Positions 23,201 to 36,210 of a stretch of 64,000 bases of DNA are shown piece after piece. Under the pieces are notes generated by a model that saw nothing but the letters and a program-made list of their open reading frames with translations, did not search any database and was not told the DNA's origin. A program made the position numbers and the translations under genes. The stretch's first letter is position 1; each line of letters begins with the position of its first letter. The DNA is taken from assembly GCA_942159475.1 (NCBI GenBank), contig OW804096.1, positions 39,369,744 to 39,433,743 of the forward strand. Direction: 5' to 3'. The stretch comes from Sthenelais limicola. Taxonomy: Eukaryota > Annelida > Polychaeta > Phyllodocida > Sigalionidae.

Positions 23201-26200
23201 ACAGAAAATAGCTTTAACTTTATAGCGACAACACAGCAGAGGCAATTATGTGGGCTATATATGCACCATATTATATCATACTCATGTACAGTTTTTGAAG
23301 GCACTTTTACAATGGGACATTTTTGGATACTGAATTTGAAGTTTTGTAATTTTTTCTTTGTTTTTGAAAGTTTCTCTCTGATCGTAGGGATCATCAAGGA
23401 TGTAAAACATTCCAACCTCTAAGATCATGTTATGAAATGACCCCAAGATTCTATGATGATTTAGATTATTCAGACGTGGCCCTACCATGAAGATTAACGC
23501 TATAAAGTTCAAGTTGGAATGCATTTCCCCAAACCCAACCCAATTGGCTAGCTATGAAGCTTTTTCTGGGCAAATAAAAAACCCTATAAATAATATAAAC
23601 ATTCTGCCAAACATTCTTCTTAAAAAGCTACTGCAGACTACTTTTCTATTTGCAGCTGATTAAAATGAACAAAATCTCCTCTAAAATTTTCTTGGAGTGG
23701 CACTGGTTTGCACCATGTTGACTATGATGATGATGTTTACTGTAACTAAAAACTAAATTTTCACCATTAATAATTCTCTGATGATTTAACATACCACATC
23801 TGGCGAATAGAAATAATCAAGAATAATCATGCTATTCCTGTTTTAATCATCAAACAACAACCTACATTTCAGATTCTACCAATCGCTATACTCTGAGAAT
23901 AGTAGTGTATTATATAAGATACCCCTCTTGAAAAAAAAACACAAAAAAACATGTCCAGAAATTTTGTTGTCATGGCAACTGTAACAAGGCCTATGTTTGG
24001 TGGGGCAGGGGTATTGCTGGCTTCCAGGCGGGGAAGCCCGGATTTTTCTTTTTTTTCCTTTTTTTTATCCATTTCGCCACAGGAACAAAGAAAGAATCAG
24101 ACCTGAAATTTCCCACGGTTGGTTGAGTATATTTCAAGACCTTTTTTAGGTCTCTCATATCCCTAAGATAAGAGTTCCTGCTGTGAGAATTACCCATGGA
24201 AAGTAAGTACCAACATCATATAAAGCTTAGCTTATTTTTACTGATAATATTACAAAAGAAGGTCCCTTATGATAAGTTTGTATATATAAAGAGAGAAGTT
24301 GAAGAAGCGAGTGACAGAAAGAAAGAAAGCTTCTGCTTGCACTCCTCTTCCTCTTCCTTTTCCACCTCTTCATGTTCCTACCAAGAAAGTGGAGGAGGTG
24401 CTTTATTGTCTTCATCAACCGATTTGTATTGAGTTTTAAGAGCAGTTCGACTTCACTTCCTCTGCTCCCTCTTCCAATAAAAGCCTTTCATAGTGGTAGG
24501 TATCCAAAGGTTTCCCTGACAGAGTATCTCCCCAACTGAGATTGCTAAGAACACAACCTAGATACAAGAATTGGATATTCCTGAAAATTGTAAAGCTTAA
24601 TTATAAAATAATTGAAGCTTAATTATAAAAGATAATGTAAAGCTGGTGGTCAAAGACTTTCAATAGATATAAAACTAGAAATGATAGGTGTTGAGGTTGA
24701 ATGATTCCTTTATTAATGGTTAGTGAAATGTTAACTGATGTTTGATAATTTCATTTATATCACAAAGTAGAGTTTGTTATGATGATTTGATTAGAAACTA
24801 GATTCTTAGAAATAGAACAGTTCAATAGAAATGAACGGACTAACTTGAATGATTAAAATCCACAAATCTCACAATTTTATCTTTCTTCATCATAGGAAAA
24901 TATATAGATTAGAATATCTGTTTTAATTATCTATTATGTAATGGTCAAAATTGTTGATGTCTAAATACTATTTTGTCAATAATGAATGTATTTCTAACCT
25001 ATTCATTTCATCTCCGAATGCATTCTCTCTTGTTTACGATATTTCTATGTAAATCTAAATCACTGCTTTTCTGTACCACTGCCTCTTGAAGATCGATTCA
25101 TAAAGCATCAGATTCAAAATTAGAAGTTTGGCTCTCCTGTGAGAATTTTTATAGATAGAATTTATAGAATAAAAGCTTGGCGTTTCAACATTCTCAAGGC
25201 AAAATTAAATTAAATCATGAAATCAGCTCAATTTTGTCTTTTATAGTTGCCTAGCTAAAGATCATTACCTGTTGTAAAATATTCAAAATGTTGAGGGTTA
25301 ATGAAACCTTTTCATGCTCTAGAAATAATATGAAAAATATGAAAATTTCAAGATGACATTTGATGCGCATTTAGATATGTTCCACCTTTTTGAGATAAAA
25401 TAGTAAATTAATTAATTTCAAATTAGAACAGTGGCTTATTAATCTTTCTCCACATCAAATTAATTGCATTATTGATCCGTTGGAACCCATCTTGTGGCAG
25501 AACCCGCAGAAAGGCTCAAATTACAGTCCAATTTGAGGAACCACCAAAGTGTGTTTAATCAGTAACATCACACAATTTTGAAATATTCTGAAATACTGGG
25601 GAAGTAAACAGTGAACCCTCAACTGTGGGACAACTCTCCAATCCTGGCATCTCACTATTCTGGACAGTTTAGGCCATCCCCTTTACTCTGAATTCCATTG
25701 CCTCTTCATTCTAAACACCTCCCCACCATATAGTGTAAGAACTAGTCTCTGCATTGAACAGCTCTATTGTAGTGATCCCTATTTAATAATAAGATCTCAT
25801 TACTGTGGACATAAGTATTCAGAAAAGGTTATGCATCATACTATACAATATTGTATTGTATTTGATATTCTAAGTGAATTATGTAGGTAATGCTATGTCG
25901 ACCTGATATTTACATACCCCACTAAGGGAGCTACAAGCAGCCAGGCTTTGGTAGCCTGAGAGTCTGTAAAAACGATCTGTTCAAGATTCACCTATCGCTG
26001 TGTTAACATTCATCCTTCAGACCTCGGCCATTAACACTATATCCCCGAAATTCAAAATATTAATGAGAAAAGCCGGGAGAGGAAGGGTTACTGATACACC
26101 CTCGCTAGCTATCTGATTTGATTCATATTGCATATTCGATTATTCTGGCTATAAAGAACACCCTGATTCAAGAACAAACAAATTGGACTCATTTTGGTGG

Positions 26201-26312
26201 CTTTTCCAGAGCTTGGGGAGATATATACATAGCATAACACTAAGTTGATGAACATAATAATTGCTAAATGTCTGATGTAATTAACTTGATGTGAGTTGTT
26301 CTCTGGTTCTAG
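20211..26312 (+). other. Receptor intron between TM2 and TM3 exons
   Basis: No exon recognised on either strand. The part from about 21,700 to 24,200 has a different texture (less AT-rich, few MITE blocks) and was not identified. TGACTCAGCA, a MARE/ARE-like site, is at 23040-23049. The open frames listed by length here have no domain motifs. It ends at acceptor gttctag, 26312. Confidence 0.5.
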
Positions 26313-26422
26313 GTATGTATTTTGCCTGCATAATGCTGATGTGTTCCTTGTCTGTGGTCTTCACCGTCCTGGTTCTCAACTACCATCATAGAACGCCAGA
26401 TACGCACGAGATGCCCCAGTGG
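26313..26422 (+). CDS. nAChR exon: TM3
   Basis: A 110-bp exon, phase 1 in and phase 0 out, between acceptor ctggttctag and donor gtaagtca. It encodes [20 protein letters not shown], then [18 protein letters not shown]3 followed by the start of the cytoplasmic loop. [13 protein letters not shown] is the standard post-TM3 signature. The length matches the 110-bp exon 9 of vertebrate alpha7 as I recall it. Confidence 0.95.
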
Positions 26423-27592
26423 GTAAGTCAACAAGCTTTCAAAATCTTTATTCCGGCATGGCTTAAGTTTTAACATAGAATGGGTTATCTCTGGTATTCA
26501 CAAATCCACGGCTCTCCTAATGGTGATCTACCACTGTTGCCTGAGTTTGGCTGGCCATAAAGATAAACAAAGAAAACAATGACAGTTGGAAGAATAATAG
26601 GAAAAGCACAAACATCATGTAATATCAAAGTAATCATCATAACAATGAATACAATGAATGAATGAATAAAAAAAGTCATACTACAATCGAAAGCGTACTA
26701 CATACAATAATTTAAAGGAAGGACAGAAGCACAAGAAAAGTTGACAAGGTGATTAGAAGTTACCGCGAGACACAATTAGAGAGCGACCAACCGCTTTTTC
26801 CTGAGAAAAAGCCATAAGCTTCTACCAGACAAAAAACCCATCACACATGCCCTTCAGTCATGTGTTTCTACATATGAGATCAACCATTAGAACAGGTTTT
26901 GCAAGAATTTTGATATATGATGACTACCTGATCTGGACAAGTATGGGGTAAAAAAATGACTGATCAAAAACGTTTCCACACAATTTTGATTTCCTGCAGT
27001 ATTAATTGGCAACTGCATTTAAGGCCTATACATTTATACATACACGAAATGAAGGCTTGGAGTAAGCTTGCATGCTAATATCAAACGAATGTTGGACATT
27101 TATTAGCCATCATAATATTATCAGATAGAATATTCATAGTCTAAAGATTAACAGAGGACTATTTGCCTCAAAGTGTGTCTCATTAGGTTGATACAATTGC
27201 ATAACAGTTAATCGGTTAAATTCCTTTCACTATAAGTGTAAATGACATTTTGATTGAAAGTGGGCAATGATATCTTTTATTTATCTACTTGAAAATTGGT
27301 AGATGGGGTAGAATATACTTTTTTCTCAAGGGAACCACCATCTAGGAAGTGAATAATATACATGAGAAATACAGTCTATACGGGATCTACATAAGCGGCT
27401 TGCCATAGGGCTACCATTGGGTCGCTTTGATGTTTACTCTAAGAAGGTCCCATATAGTCTGTAATAAGAGTTTTCTGGTTGTGAAGGTTTGTTTTCCTGC
27501 TTTAATTGAATATTTTGTCAAAAATCATTTTTCAACATTAGATGTGGTAAATTAGTCTAGGTTGGGGGAGGGGTTTAAATCAAAAACACACT

Positions 27593-27725
27593 TAGGGGTG
27601 ACGTCAAAATAGGGTCAAAATAGTGGTTGGCACTCAGTACTCACCATGAAGTTTGACCACCCCTGTCACTGAAAAATGCCAACACTGTTGCAGCCGTTGC
27701 AACCCTATTTTGACGTCGCCCCTTA
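27593..27725. mobile_element. Short MITE with GGGG(T/C)GACGTCAAAATAGGGT ends
   Basis: The left end TTAGGGGTGACGTCAAAATAGGGT and right end ACCCTATTTTGACGTCGCCCCTTA are inverted copies of about 23 bp. The left end contains a perfect CRE, TGACGTCA (27599-27606); the right copy is one base off. Confidence 0.65.
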
Positions 27726-28028
27726 TTTCTTATCAACAGCCTGTATGTGTCTGAGCACATGACGCCATGTGACCTGTGACGTCATAAAGTCCTGTAACAC
27801 TATACTTTGTGGTACACACCTCTGTCCTCCAGTTTATGTTTGCATGCTGTCCTAATATTTGTTTTAGCCAAAAGTCTTTCGAACAACCTTTTTCAGGGGA
27901 CCTCACCTTGAATATGGGACATAATCATGTTTGTTCTTCTTTATTGTCATTTGTATCGATATCTACATAGACTCTTAGTGATGGTCAGCTACTCTGCCTA
28001 ACTTAACATATCAAGTCAACCACAATAT

Positions 28029-28383
28029 TGTAATATGTTCTAGGGAAATGAGTCGGGGAAATTGATATTTTTCAAAGTTTTTATTCACAAGATGTTCTGG
28101 TCAGAATGTTTTCATTTTTGGGGTGCTTGTCGTACCGTGAATACATATATATACGAAATTCCAAGACAGTTTATAAAATATATCCATGTATTTTAAATAA
28201 CCATTTAGAGTATATTTAGCTACTTTGATAGAAAATGTTCACCCAGAAATTTTCAAAACTTTGTTTTTCAAAACTAAAAATATCAAACATAAAATCTCTT
28301 GATCTTGTCTTTCAAATGTGATGAAAACTCAAAGTCCATAGTTTGCGTTGGTGACTCATTTTCCTTTATCACATCACATATAG
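28029..28383 (+). mobile_element. MITE family 1 copy abutting the last receptor exon
   Basis: Starts GTAATATGTTCTAGGGAAATGAGTCG and ends GTGACTCATTTTCCTTTATCACATCACATATAG. About 355 bp, with an internal deletion compared with the copy at 16911. The right terminus lies 41 bp before the splice acceptor. Confidence 0.8.
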
Positions 28384-28424
28384 TGCTACCCAAAATTGAG
28401 ATTTTTGTTCTCTGTGCATTTCAG

Positions 28425-28871
28425 GTGAAGAAGGGTGTTTGCGAGTGGTTAGCCTGGTTGCTCAGAATGCAGAGACCTGGGAAAGAAATTACTAGAAAGA
28501 AGTTAATCCAAAACGCTAAAATGCGTGACCTTGAACTCAGAGAGCGATCTTCCAAAAGTCTGTTGGCGAATGTCCTTGACCTTGACGATGACTTCCGGGC
28601 CAACAGCGCCCCTCATTATACGAGTGTCAAACTTGCAAACGATGACAACTCTCTCCATATGTATCCCGGCAAAGTGGAATTGAGAGAAATTCTCAAAGAA
28701 CTGCGTTTTCTCACAGAGAAAATGAAGAAGGATGAAGACTTTGATGACCATTGTAACGATTGGAAATTCGCAGCGATGGTCATTGACAGACTTTGTCTAT
28801 GGATGTTCACTTTATTTACTATTGTGTCTACGTTTGCCATTTTGTTTTCAGCGCCCCATATAATGGCGTAA
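28425..28871 (+). CDS. nAChR terminal exon: cytoplasmic loop, TM4, stop
   Basis: A 447-bp coding exon starting in phase 0 after gtgcatttcag and ending in TAA. It begins [19 protein letters not shown], the conserved amphipathic start of the loop. A polar variable region follows, then [20 protein letters not shown] (the membrane-associated helix) and [17 protein letters not shown] leading into TM4 ([18 protein letters not shown]). The tail after TM4 is only HIMA. An open frame extends upstream to 28299, but that part is intron. The loop is short but within the family range. Confidence 0.95.
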   Translation: MKKGVCEWLAWLLRMQRPGKEITRKKLIQNAKMRDLELRERSSKSLLANVLDLDDDFRANSAPHYTSVKLANDDNSLHMYPGKVELREILKELRFLTEKMKKDEDFDDHCNDWKFAAMVIDRLCLWMFTLFTIVSTFAILFSAPHIMA

Positions 28872-29668
28872 TGATTTAATGTTTTTTTCTATGAGGTTGT
28901 ACATAATCACAAATAGGATGTTATTATTGTCGGTACCATTATCACAAAGAAATGTCATTGTACACGAGTTACTATAAGTGTTACAAATGAGCCTTTAAAG
29001 GCTGAAATGGGATATTATTATCAGAAATAATACACATACTTATTATATATACATGCATCACTGAAACAAAGCATCTATGATGCTAGGATATGGTGGTTAT
29101 CATGGTTAGTTATTATACAATTATGATTCAGTGTACATTACATGATACGAATGATCCAACAGAGAGAGAGAGAAAGGAAAATTCATGAAAATGATGAATT
29201 GATCTAAAACCACAGGAGTACATATGATAAGTTGTCATAACTTACGAGACGCATTCAACTGAATGACTTCATGGAAGGGGAACAAACGAATTTGCATCTT
29301 ATTAATATTGTGTCATAATACATCAGATGAGTACACAAATAGAATGTAGATTATGGATTCATATGTATGTATATATTTCATTATATATACATGTGTATTT
29401 TTAGCATTTTACCAAGGTGTGACTGAACAAAGGGGGAGGTACTGGGACACTGCAGTAGAGGAAGAACTTCATTTACACTTAAATCTTTTTGTTAAAGGAA
29501 AGAAGTGCTTCTAGTTAGAGGACGAATAGCCCAAGGCTGTTCAATGACACCCACTTTGTTTGAAAATATATGAACGATATTTCCCTTAGGGTCTCTTGAC
29601 CTCTTAACAGAAAGTTCAATTTCATGGCAGAAAAATACAATTCATGGCAGAAATTATGAATCAATAAA
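28872..29668 (+). other. Probable receptor 3' UTR
   Basis: AT-rich sequence after the stop with no open frame of note. The first AATAAA hexamer after the stop is at 29663-29668, with a second at 29782-29787. The transcript probably ends shortly after one of these. The exact cleavage site cannot be seen. Confidence 0.45.
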
Positions 29669-32600
29669 AAGATGCTAGTTTTTATATCATATGCATAACT
29701 GTAATACCTTCATCATTTCTCATTTAAAATCTTATTTTCTATGTTTTTGTGTTAAAAAGCACATCAATCCTGACAGAAAGAAATAAAAAAAGACACATTT
29801 TGCCCTATACCCTATTGTATATGGAAAACAAACCCACAAAAAGTGAGAAATGGGGGGGAAAAGCCAAAAGAGGCAGAGGTGTACATTTAGGTTGCTCTAT
29901 ATCGTTTCCGGTGCCCCAGTGCCCCCACCCCACCCCACGAATGAATGAGTTTAGAAGGAATCTCATCGTGAAGATAAATGGACATCGCCGCAAAATTTTG
30001 ATACACACTGCTGGAGTCAGGTGACTTTGCTGATATTATTATTATACACAAATATATACATGTATTCGTGTGAGAAGTTATTATTGGTCTTTATTGTGAA
30101 TTACCGAATTAAATGATAACTATAGGAGGTTTCACAAAGTGTACCCTGCGACTGGTGACCTATAGTGCTGTCCTAAGGACCAGAATTAGGTCAACTAGTG
30201 ATATATCTGGGTCAAATGAGGGCATGATCAAGGTCAAACCCTCTTTAAAACAGACTTGTCTCATTCGATTAATTTCAAATCGTCTATATAATATTATAAG
30301 TGATATAATAACTTTATTCTGAGCTTTGACGAGTATTAAGAATTTTTAAAAATTGAAAACTAGGTCTGTGTTGTCCATTTGACATGACAGGGAGGCTGCT
30401 TGGTTACTGAATAGCATTCTTTATTGTATGCCCATTCTGTATGAGAGGTGCAATACAATATGGATTCGAATTTGTTTTCTTCTCTTAAATAAACATTGAG
30501 GGCATAAAATAAATAGTGAATGGAACTTGGCGCAGGTAATTATAGGGATTCCGTGCGTTAATATTCTGATTACTTGCGCCTTGCTCCATTCTCTTATTAA
30601 CCAGAATGCAATCAAACTTTGTTGTGCAGCCACCTCTCTTATCCAGACAACTCTCCACCATGGACAAGTAAAGTCACCCCCAGCAATATATACACTGATA
30701 CCATATTACCCCCTTTAATCCGTTAACTTCGTTATTCTGGACACTCAAGTATCTATGCTATGTGTCCATGATGGATGGGTTTTACTGTAACTTGATGTCC
30801 AACTATTGGGGAACTGGGTGGGCTTATTTGCAATTGCAGTCAATGAGTCACAAATTTGTGAGGCTTCCTATTTAGCTAGAATACAGAGGTGGAGATAGAA
30901 TTAACTGAAGAATGCCCAAACCTGCTCCCAGTATATTTTCTAATGTAGAACTAACTTCCTTGATGACTTAGACTGCTTAAATCTCATCACTACTTCACTT
31001 CATAGACATGCAAACTACCAGTGCTGGCAACCAGTAACTGCGATTCGTGTATTACTGAGATTGATGTAATATTTATGTTCAGAGCAAGTGGGTCAGATTT
31101 TCAGGAAATGTACAATTCAACTTCGCCAATCTTCTCAAATAACCCACATTTTAGACCAAAATAAAGTTCAAAATACAGTTCAACCTAGCCAAACACATTG
31201 CTAGCATCAATGCAATGCAGAATATTCCCGAATCTACCTAGTATTTACCAAATTGCAGCCTTATTTTGAAGAGTTTACTAAATGTGTAGAGCTGCCAATT
31301 GTACATTTTCTGAAAATCTGACCCAAATATGTTTACCTACGTTTAAGGAGAGTGAAATTTGAAATGTCTCATCACTTGGTCCATCTCCACCTCTGAGGAC
31401 ATACTAGTTGTACTAGGGAGGTTAAGCATTTGGGCCTATGCGTATACGTGAAACACTCACAGGACAATGATTTCTGGTAATGCTGAAACCTTTGCAGGTC
31501 TGCATGCATCAAGGTATGGACTTATCCCCTGATACAATTCCAGACGTTATTCTGCTTTTACATAGTGAATGGAGAGTGACTCTGGGAAAATTGTGTTGCA
31601 TGCTAGCAGATCAATTTTGGAATTTTATTTAAAATGTGTTTATGTTCATGTTACGTTTAAGTTAAAGAATACATTTTCATCAATACTAGTATATAAACTC
31701 TAAACTTTTGCATATACTTTTGTATATTTGCATATATGCAAACTCATTTTTTAGAAAAGAACCCCCTGCGCTTAACCTCCCTAATGGTTTTGTCCCTTGA
31801 ATGTAACGAAAAACTTTGGATTTTGAATGGGCAGTTATTTCACCTTTGCCTGATGAACGTTTCTGAACACTATTTCTTTTATCTTACAAATCCAGACGAA
31901 ATTTAATTATTTATCAAATTTAAATATTTAATTCATGTATATTGATAAGCCTTTTTTCTTAAAAAAAACAGAAGTTTCTATAATTAAAAAATCAGGTTTT
32001 TGCGGTTACATTTCAAGGGCACAATCTATAGTAATTTGAACTATATAATTATATACAAATTCTCCGGTCTGTTGAAGGAGTGGAGAGCGAGAGAGAGTGT
32101 GTGGGCATGCTTAAGCCCTGTAGTGGCTGCTACTAAAACAATTAATGATAATCAGACTTAGAAATTTGTTGTCATCTTGTGAACAGCGACCATGAGTTTT
32201 GTTCTTGTGAGTACAGTAGAGTATTTTTTCAGTTTTTGTACTCTTATCAACGGTGGGTATAAAGACATAATAATTATCACAGATTCCAACTGTATTATAC
32301 ATACGTACACATGTCAAACATCTATCTTCAATGCTGACTGAAACAACGATAAATGATTGATTTATATCTAGATATGACTGATTGATTGTTTGATTTGCAA
32401 AATAATTAGAATAATATGAACGCATTGTATGATCACTGGTATTATTATTACAATTCTGGGACCTTTTGCATCTAAACTATATTACTGCAAGCCTGACTTC
32501 CGTATGTTAAAGATGATTAAACAATGAAAGAAAACTTTAGTCCTGTGTGGCCTAAAACATTGGGTAGATTCTGCAACAACACCTATTCGATGTGAGGACT

Positions 32601-33368
32601 ACAAGTATATATGTTTGTTATAGGGTAGACAGAACAGAAAGTAAGACACTATTATGGTGCACGGTTAGGACGCGATTGCAGAAAATACAAGGCGAATGGA
32701 TGCATGGGCCCCAGACAGGACAATCTTCACAACTGCAAATCGGCAACCCTAAGATATTTTGGTTTAGCATCAGAAAATATTAGATATAGTTGGGATATGA
32801 TTTAGTATACAGCTTCAGAATATTATAGCTAACTTAGTCAACGATGGAAATATTATTCCGTGCTTATCCTGTTTTAAAATGTGCTAGTTGATAAGTTTTG
32901 ATTATTGCTAATAGTGAAGGAATAAATGGTTGACCTGATGCAATGACAGTTTTGTAAAGCATTACAGACATTTAGTAAGGAAAACTATCAAGTATTGCTC
33001 ATCTCTGACTCAAATTAATTGATTTCATATGCATCTGCATATATTAATATTCATAAGTTGACTGGAGATATGAACTTTGGTAACTAGTTAATCCTTCTAT
33101 CTCATGAATTTTCTTGGGCATGCTCAAAGGAAAGTTACTGCAACTGGTCAACCAAAATAGAAACAGCAGCCAGAGTTTAGTAGTATTTGGGGAATTTGTT
33201 TTAATATTTTCCCCTTGCAAGGCTTCAAATAATTACACATACGTGCAAATGATTTTGTATGAGTAATGGTAAGGTTATTGCTATATATCTCCGACTATTG
33301 GTTAAGAACTGGCTACATTTTATTACTGGTGTATAGTTAAGATGGTTTGTATTGTCTTTTACCGGACT
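29669..33368. other. Intergenic, no gene seen
   Basis: No coding motif on either strand. The longest frame (32111-32425, minus, 104 residues) lacks recognisable features. A MITE family 2 copy lies at 31090-31324. Confidence 0.5.
31090..31324 (+). mobile_element. MITE family 2 copy, both ends intact
   Basis: Starts GGGTCAGATTTTCAGGAAAT and ends TGTACATTTTCTGAAAATCTGACCC, a clean inverted pair about 235 bp apart. Best copy in the window for defining the termini. Confidence 0.82.
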
Positions 33369-33480
33369 AAAGGGCCCAGTCCACTTAGCGGATTCTCATG
33401 CGATTCTCACATAATTTAGTGCAAAAGAGTCCTCTGCGGCACAAAATCACATGAGAATCACTTTAATTGACAAAGCCCTT
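33369..33480. mobile_element. Short inverted-repeat element, AAAGGGCCCAGTCCACTT end
   Basis: The left end AAAGGGCCCAGTCCACTTAGCG contains TCCACT like the elements at 595 and 54020. The internal GATTCTCATG is inverted as CATGAGAATC near the right end, which finishes CAAAGCCCTT. Confidence 0.5.
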
Positions 33481-34039
33481 AACATTACTATCAACCAGAC
33501 TGATGCCATTCCATGTTATCAATTTATGTTACCATTATACCCAGAGGCCTCTCTTTAATATGTAGGGAACACATCAAAATGGTTTGATGAATCACATGAA
33601 TTTTGATATATTCCCTCAGTATAGAAATCATATCCTTTAAACAATAATGCTGAAATCCGGGAGTATATAGGTGACGTTTGAAACTGTGTAACAAAAGCAA
33701 ATAACAATTTTGTAAAGGCAGAAACGCGTGTTTCAGCATATATAATTTTTACATGTTATGGACAAGCATACTAGGGGTATATACTATTCATAGAAGTTAA
33801 ATCAAAGAGAAATCAACACTGATGATCACTGATTAAATCAGAGAGAAATCAACACACTAATGACGGTTAATGAATGTATAACTGCCAACTTCTTTAGTCT
33901 CACCTAAACATCCCAGATCAACCCAAGGATTTATGAAAATTATTATGAAATGCCAACATATGAGTATTTCTCAATAAGTTATAATAGAAACATTAGCAAC
34001 ATGTGTTGCTAATCCCAAAGCGTTATGTGCATGTATGCA

Positions 34040-34427
34040 TATATGTGAGGTGTTACGGGAAAATGATTCACAAGACGCAAGTGGATTTTGAGATAACATC
34101 ATATTTGAAAAGATGGTACAAATTAGGACATCTAATAACTATTTTTATATTTTAAGTTTTATATTTTTATTTTCAAAAAAGAAGTTTGCAATATTTCTGG
34201 GCGGACAATCACTAGTAAAATAGTTAAATACACACCATAGGATGACCTTAGAAATGCAAAGATAAAGTTAATACACTATCTTGAAACTTGGTAGATGTAT
34301 CCATACAACTCCAGACATTAGACACCTTAAATATAGGACCATTCCTACAAGGAAAAGTGAATAAATCACTTTGGAAAATAGCGATTCTGCGACTTGCAAC
34401 TAGTTTTCCTGAAGCACATGACATATA
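34040..34427 (-). mobile_element. MITE family 1 copy, reverse orientation
   Basis: Starts ATATGTGAGGTGTTACGGGAAAATGATTCACAAG and ends TTGCAACTAGTTTTCCTGAAGCACATGACATATAG. The internal order is inverted relative to the copy at 16911. Confidence 0.78.
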
Positions 34428-35363
34428 GGCCTATGCATAGTTTCTGGGAGACCCCTTGTGTTTGTTTTCTAAACTATGCATATCAGACTTGCGATGGAAT
34501 GAAGAGACTGAAAAGATCTGAATCTGTGTTAGGGGCAATTCTCGCAAAACCGTTTCCAAACTGTTAAATAAAAATAAGTCAACAGGTTTTACAATGTAAA
34601 ATTGATAAATGAATTGCTGTTCTATATACGAATAAAGATTTAATCCAATATATCCCAAATGTACTATATTAATCGCAATAACTTGGAAGAGAAGGAAAAT
34701 GAAAATAAATGTATAAATAAATAAATACCCTGAAAATATAATAAAATATCAAACAGTAGGATAGAAATGGATAATATTACTTCTGTTAATTATCTGACGA
34801 ATACATATTTAAAGAACTAACAGGAAAATGAATTTGACAAAGTTTGTAAATTGGTGCTCAAAGAAGGATATCTTAACGTGCCAGAATATTTCCACTGTTG
34901 TATATTATATGACAAAAACTTTGGGGGATTTGATTTTCTAAGTGCATTCAAACTACACAAATCACACCATGAAGTTGATATCTATAGGTTCATGCTTTTA
35001 GACATTTGAGTTTCTCCCTTATAAACAAATTATCATGAAACATGAAACTATAACATTTTGTGTTTCTTTCCAAATTTAGACTGGCAATTTAGTCGTTGAG
35101 TATTGCTTAAAATATTCATTTTTCTACCTCGGTATATAACTTTGAAGATTGAATACAAAGATCGACACCATCAGTGAGGATTTATACATGAATTTGCAGT
35201 TCAATGATTTTACCAATGTTATAAATACTGCACTCCATGGCACATAATAAGTCAATCAAACTTATTGAAGTATATTGATCAGGTCTTCCAGGCTGACTGG
35301 GGAACTTTTGGGCCCAATTTACATATGCTGGAAAATGATAAATATTAGATGTATTTGGCTATG

Positions 35364-35709
35364 TTAAAGCTGCACTCTCCGTTAAAGTCGGTCAAAAACT
35401 ACACATTTTTTACTTTGTGTTCCATTCTATTCCAATCCATCTAAAAGTCATTGGACCCACAATTCTGTGTTTGCTAAAGTGCTTCTAAAACGACTACTTT
35501 GTATTTGTAGGACCCACCCGAATCCTTTCTTACGATGAATTCACTTATTATCGCTCAACGTGGCAGTCTTATCTCGGTGATGACCCTTCAAATTCTTGTA
35601 TAAATATATATACAAAAGCAAAATATTGATAAATTCAGTCCTATAAGTCACAATATGAGTGAATTTGGTAAGATTGTTTTGGGTGTAATAACTGAGAATG
35701 CAGCTTTAA
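35364..35709. mobile_element. TTAA-flanked MITE nested in a family 2 element
   Basis: Reads TTAA then AGCTGCACTCTC at the left and GAGAATGCAGCT then TTAA at the right, so the TTAA could be a piggyBac-type target duplication. The flanks read ATGATAAATATTAGATGTATTTGGC on the left and GGTGAAAGTCAGTTGTACATGTCAG on the right; both are family 2 blocks in the expected order. Confidence 0.72.
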
Positions 35710-36000
35710 GGTAACGTTTAGCTGTAAATTTGAGTTATTTGATAGCATTGGTGAAAGTCAGTTGTACATGTCAGGTGAATTCTCCCATGTAACGAATGCA
35801 CTTGGAGAACCAAATTGCCAGAGGATCAGATCTAAGTTAGTAAGTTTACAAGTTCAGTATTAAGTGACAAGGCATGAACAAGCATGCCCCAGAATGGATA
35901 TTAGCACAATATTGTCAAATAGTCTTTATTGAAAGACGCTTTAAATGCAACTATTTCCTATTGAGGTAGTGTATCTCGTTATCCATGGGCCAGGGCGTTA

Positions 36001-36210
36001 GAAAATGTACAATCGGCAGGTCTACACGTTTAGTAAAAGTCTGCTGAATTGGGGTGCATACTAAGTATAATTTTGTGAATATATTTGGTATTGCATTAAT
36101 TACACAACATTTGTCTGGTTATTGTTTTTTAACTTAATTTTCGTTTAAACTTATTGAAAGTAAAGTTATTTGAGAGGATCGGTGATGGAGAATTGTACAT
36201 TTTGCGATGC
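36001..36210 (+). mobile_element. MITE family 2 copy, worn
   Basis: GAAAATGTACAATCGGCAGGTCTAC at the left and GGATCGGTGATGGAGAATTGTACATTTTGC at the right are the expected inner-terminal blocks. The outermost bases have decayed. Confidence 0.55.

Larger units (their letters stand above)
26423..28424 (+). other. Last receptor intron
   Basis: No exon recognised. It contains a small hairpin-like MITE with CRE-bearing ends (27593-27725), a further TGACGTCA at 27777-27784, and a MITE family 1 copy (28029-28383) that ends 41 bp before the terminal exon. Acceptor gtgcatttcag at 28424. Confidence 0.6.
392..28871 (+). other. alpha7-like nicotinic acetylcholine receptor subunit gene, 5' truncated by window
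   Basis: Gene span for the exons listed separately. It encodes a subunit of a pentameric, acetylcholine-gated cation channel in the plasma membrane. Joining the exons, with one of the two 195-bp alternatives, gives 1203 coding bases, an uninterrupted frame of 400 residues plus stop. Visible hallmarks are loop A (WKPDILMYN), the Cys-loop (two Cys 13 residues apart around FPFD), loop B (SWTYDG), loop C vicinal cysteines (YDCCPEQY, which make it an alpha-type subunit), TM1 with its Pro-Cys, the GEK cation filter before TM2, TM3, an intracellular loop of roughly 115 residues with a charged amphipathic stretch, and TM4. Exon sizes 110/254/195/87/110 match vertebrate CHRNA7 as I recall it, apart from one fused exon pair. 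The signal peptide and roughly the first 80 residues of the mature protein are outside the window. The closest family is the alpha7/alpha9-like group of invertebrates; exact orthology is unresolved. Confidence 0.93.

Noticed and set aside
21700..24200. Retrotransposon coding remnant
   Set aside because: The texture differs from its surroundings, but no reverse transcriptase, integrase or LTR motif could be read in any frame.
28299..28424. N-terminal extension of the last receptor exon's open frame
   Set aside because: The preceding sequence is intron and partly MITE. A strong acceptor at 28424 and the family alignment start the exon at 28425.
32111..32425. 104-residue minus-strand open frame as a gene
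   Set aside because: No domain motif, no splice or promoter context, and length within chance expectation for AT-rich DNA scanned with alternative start codons.
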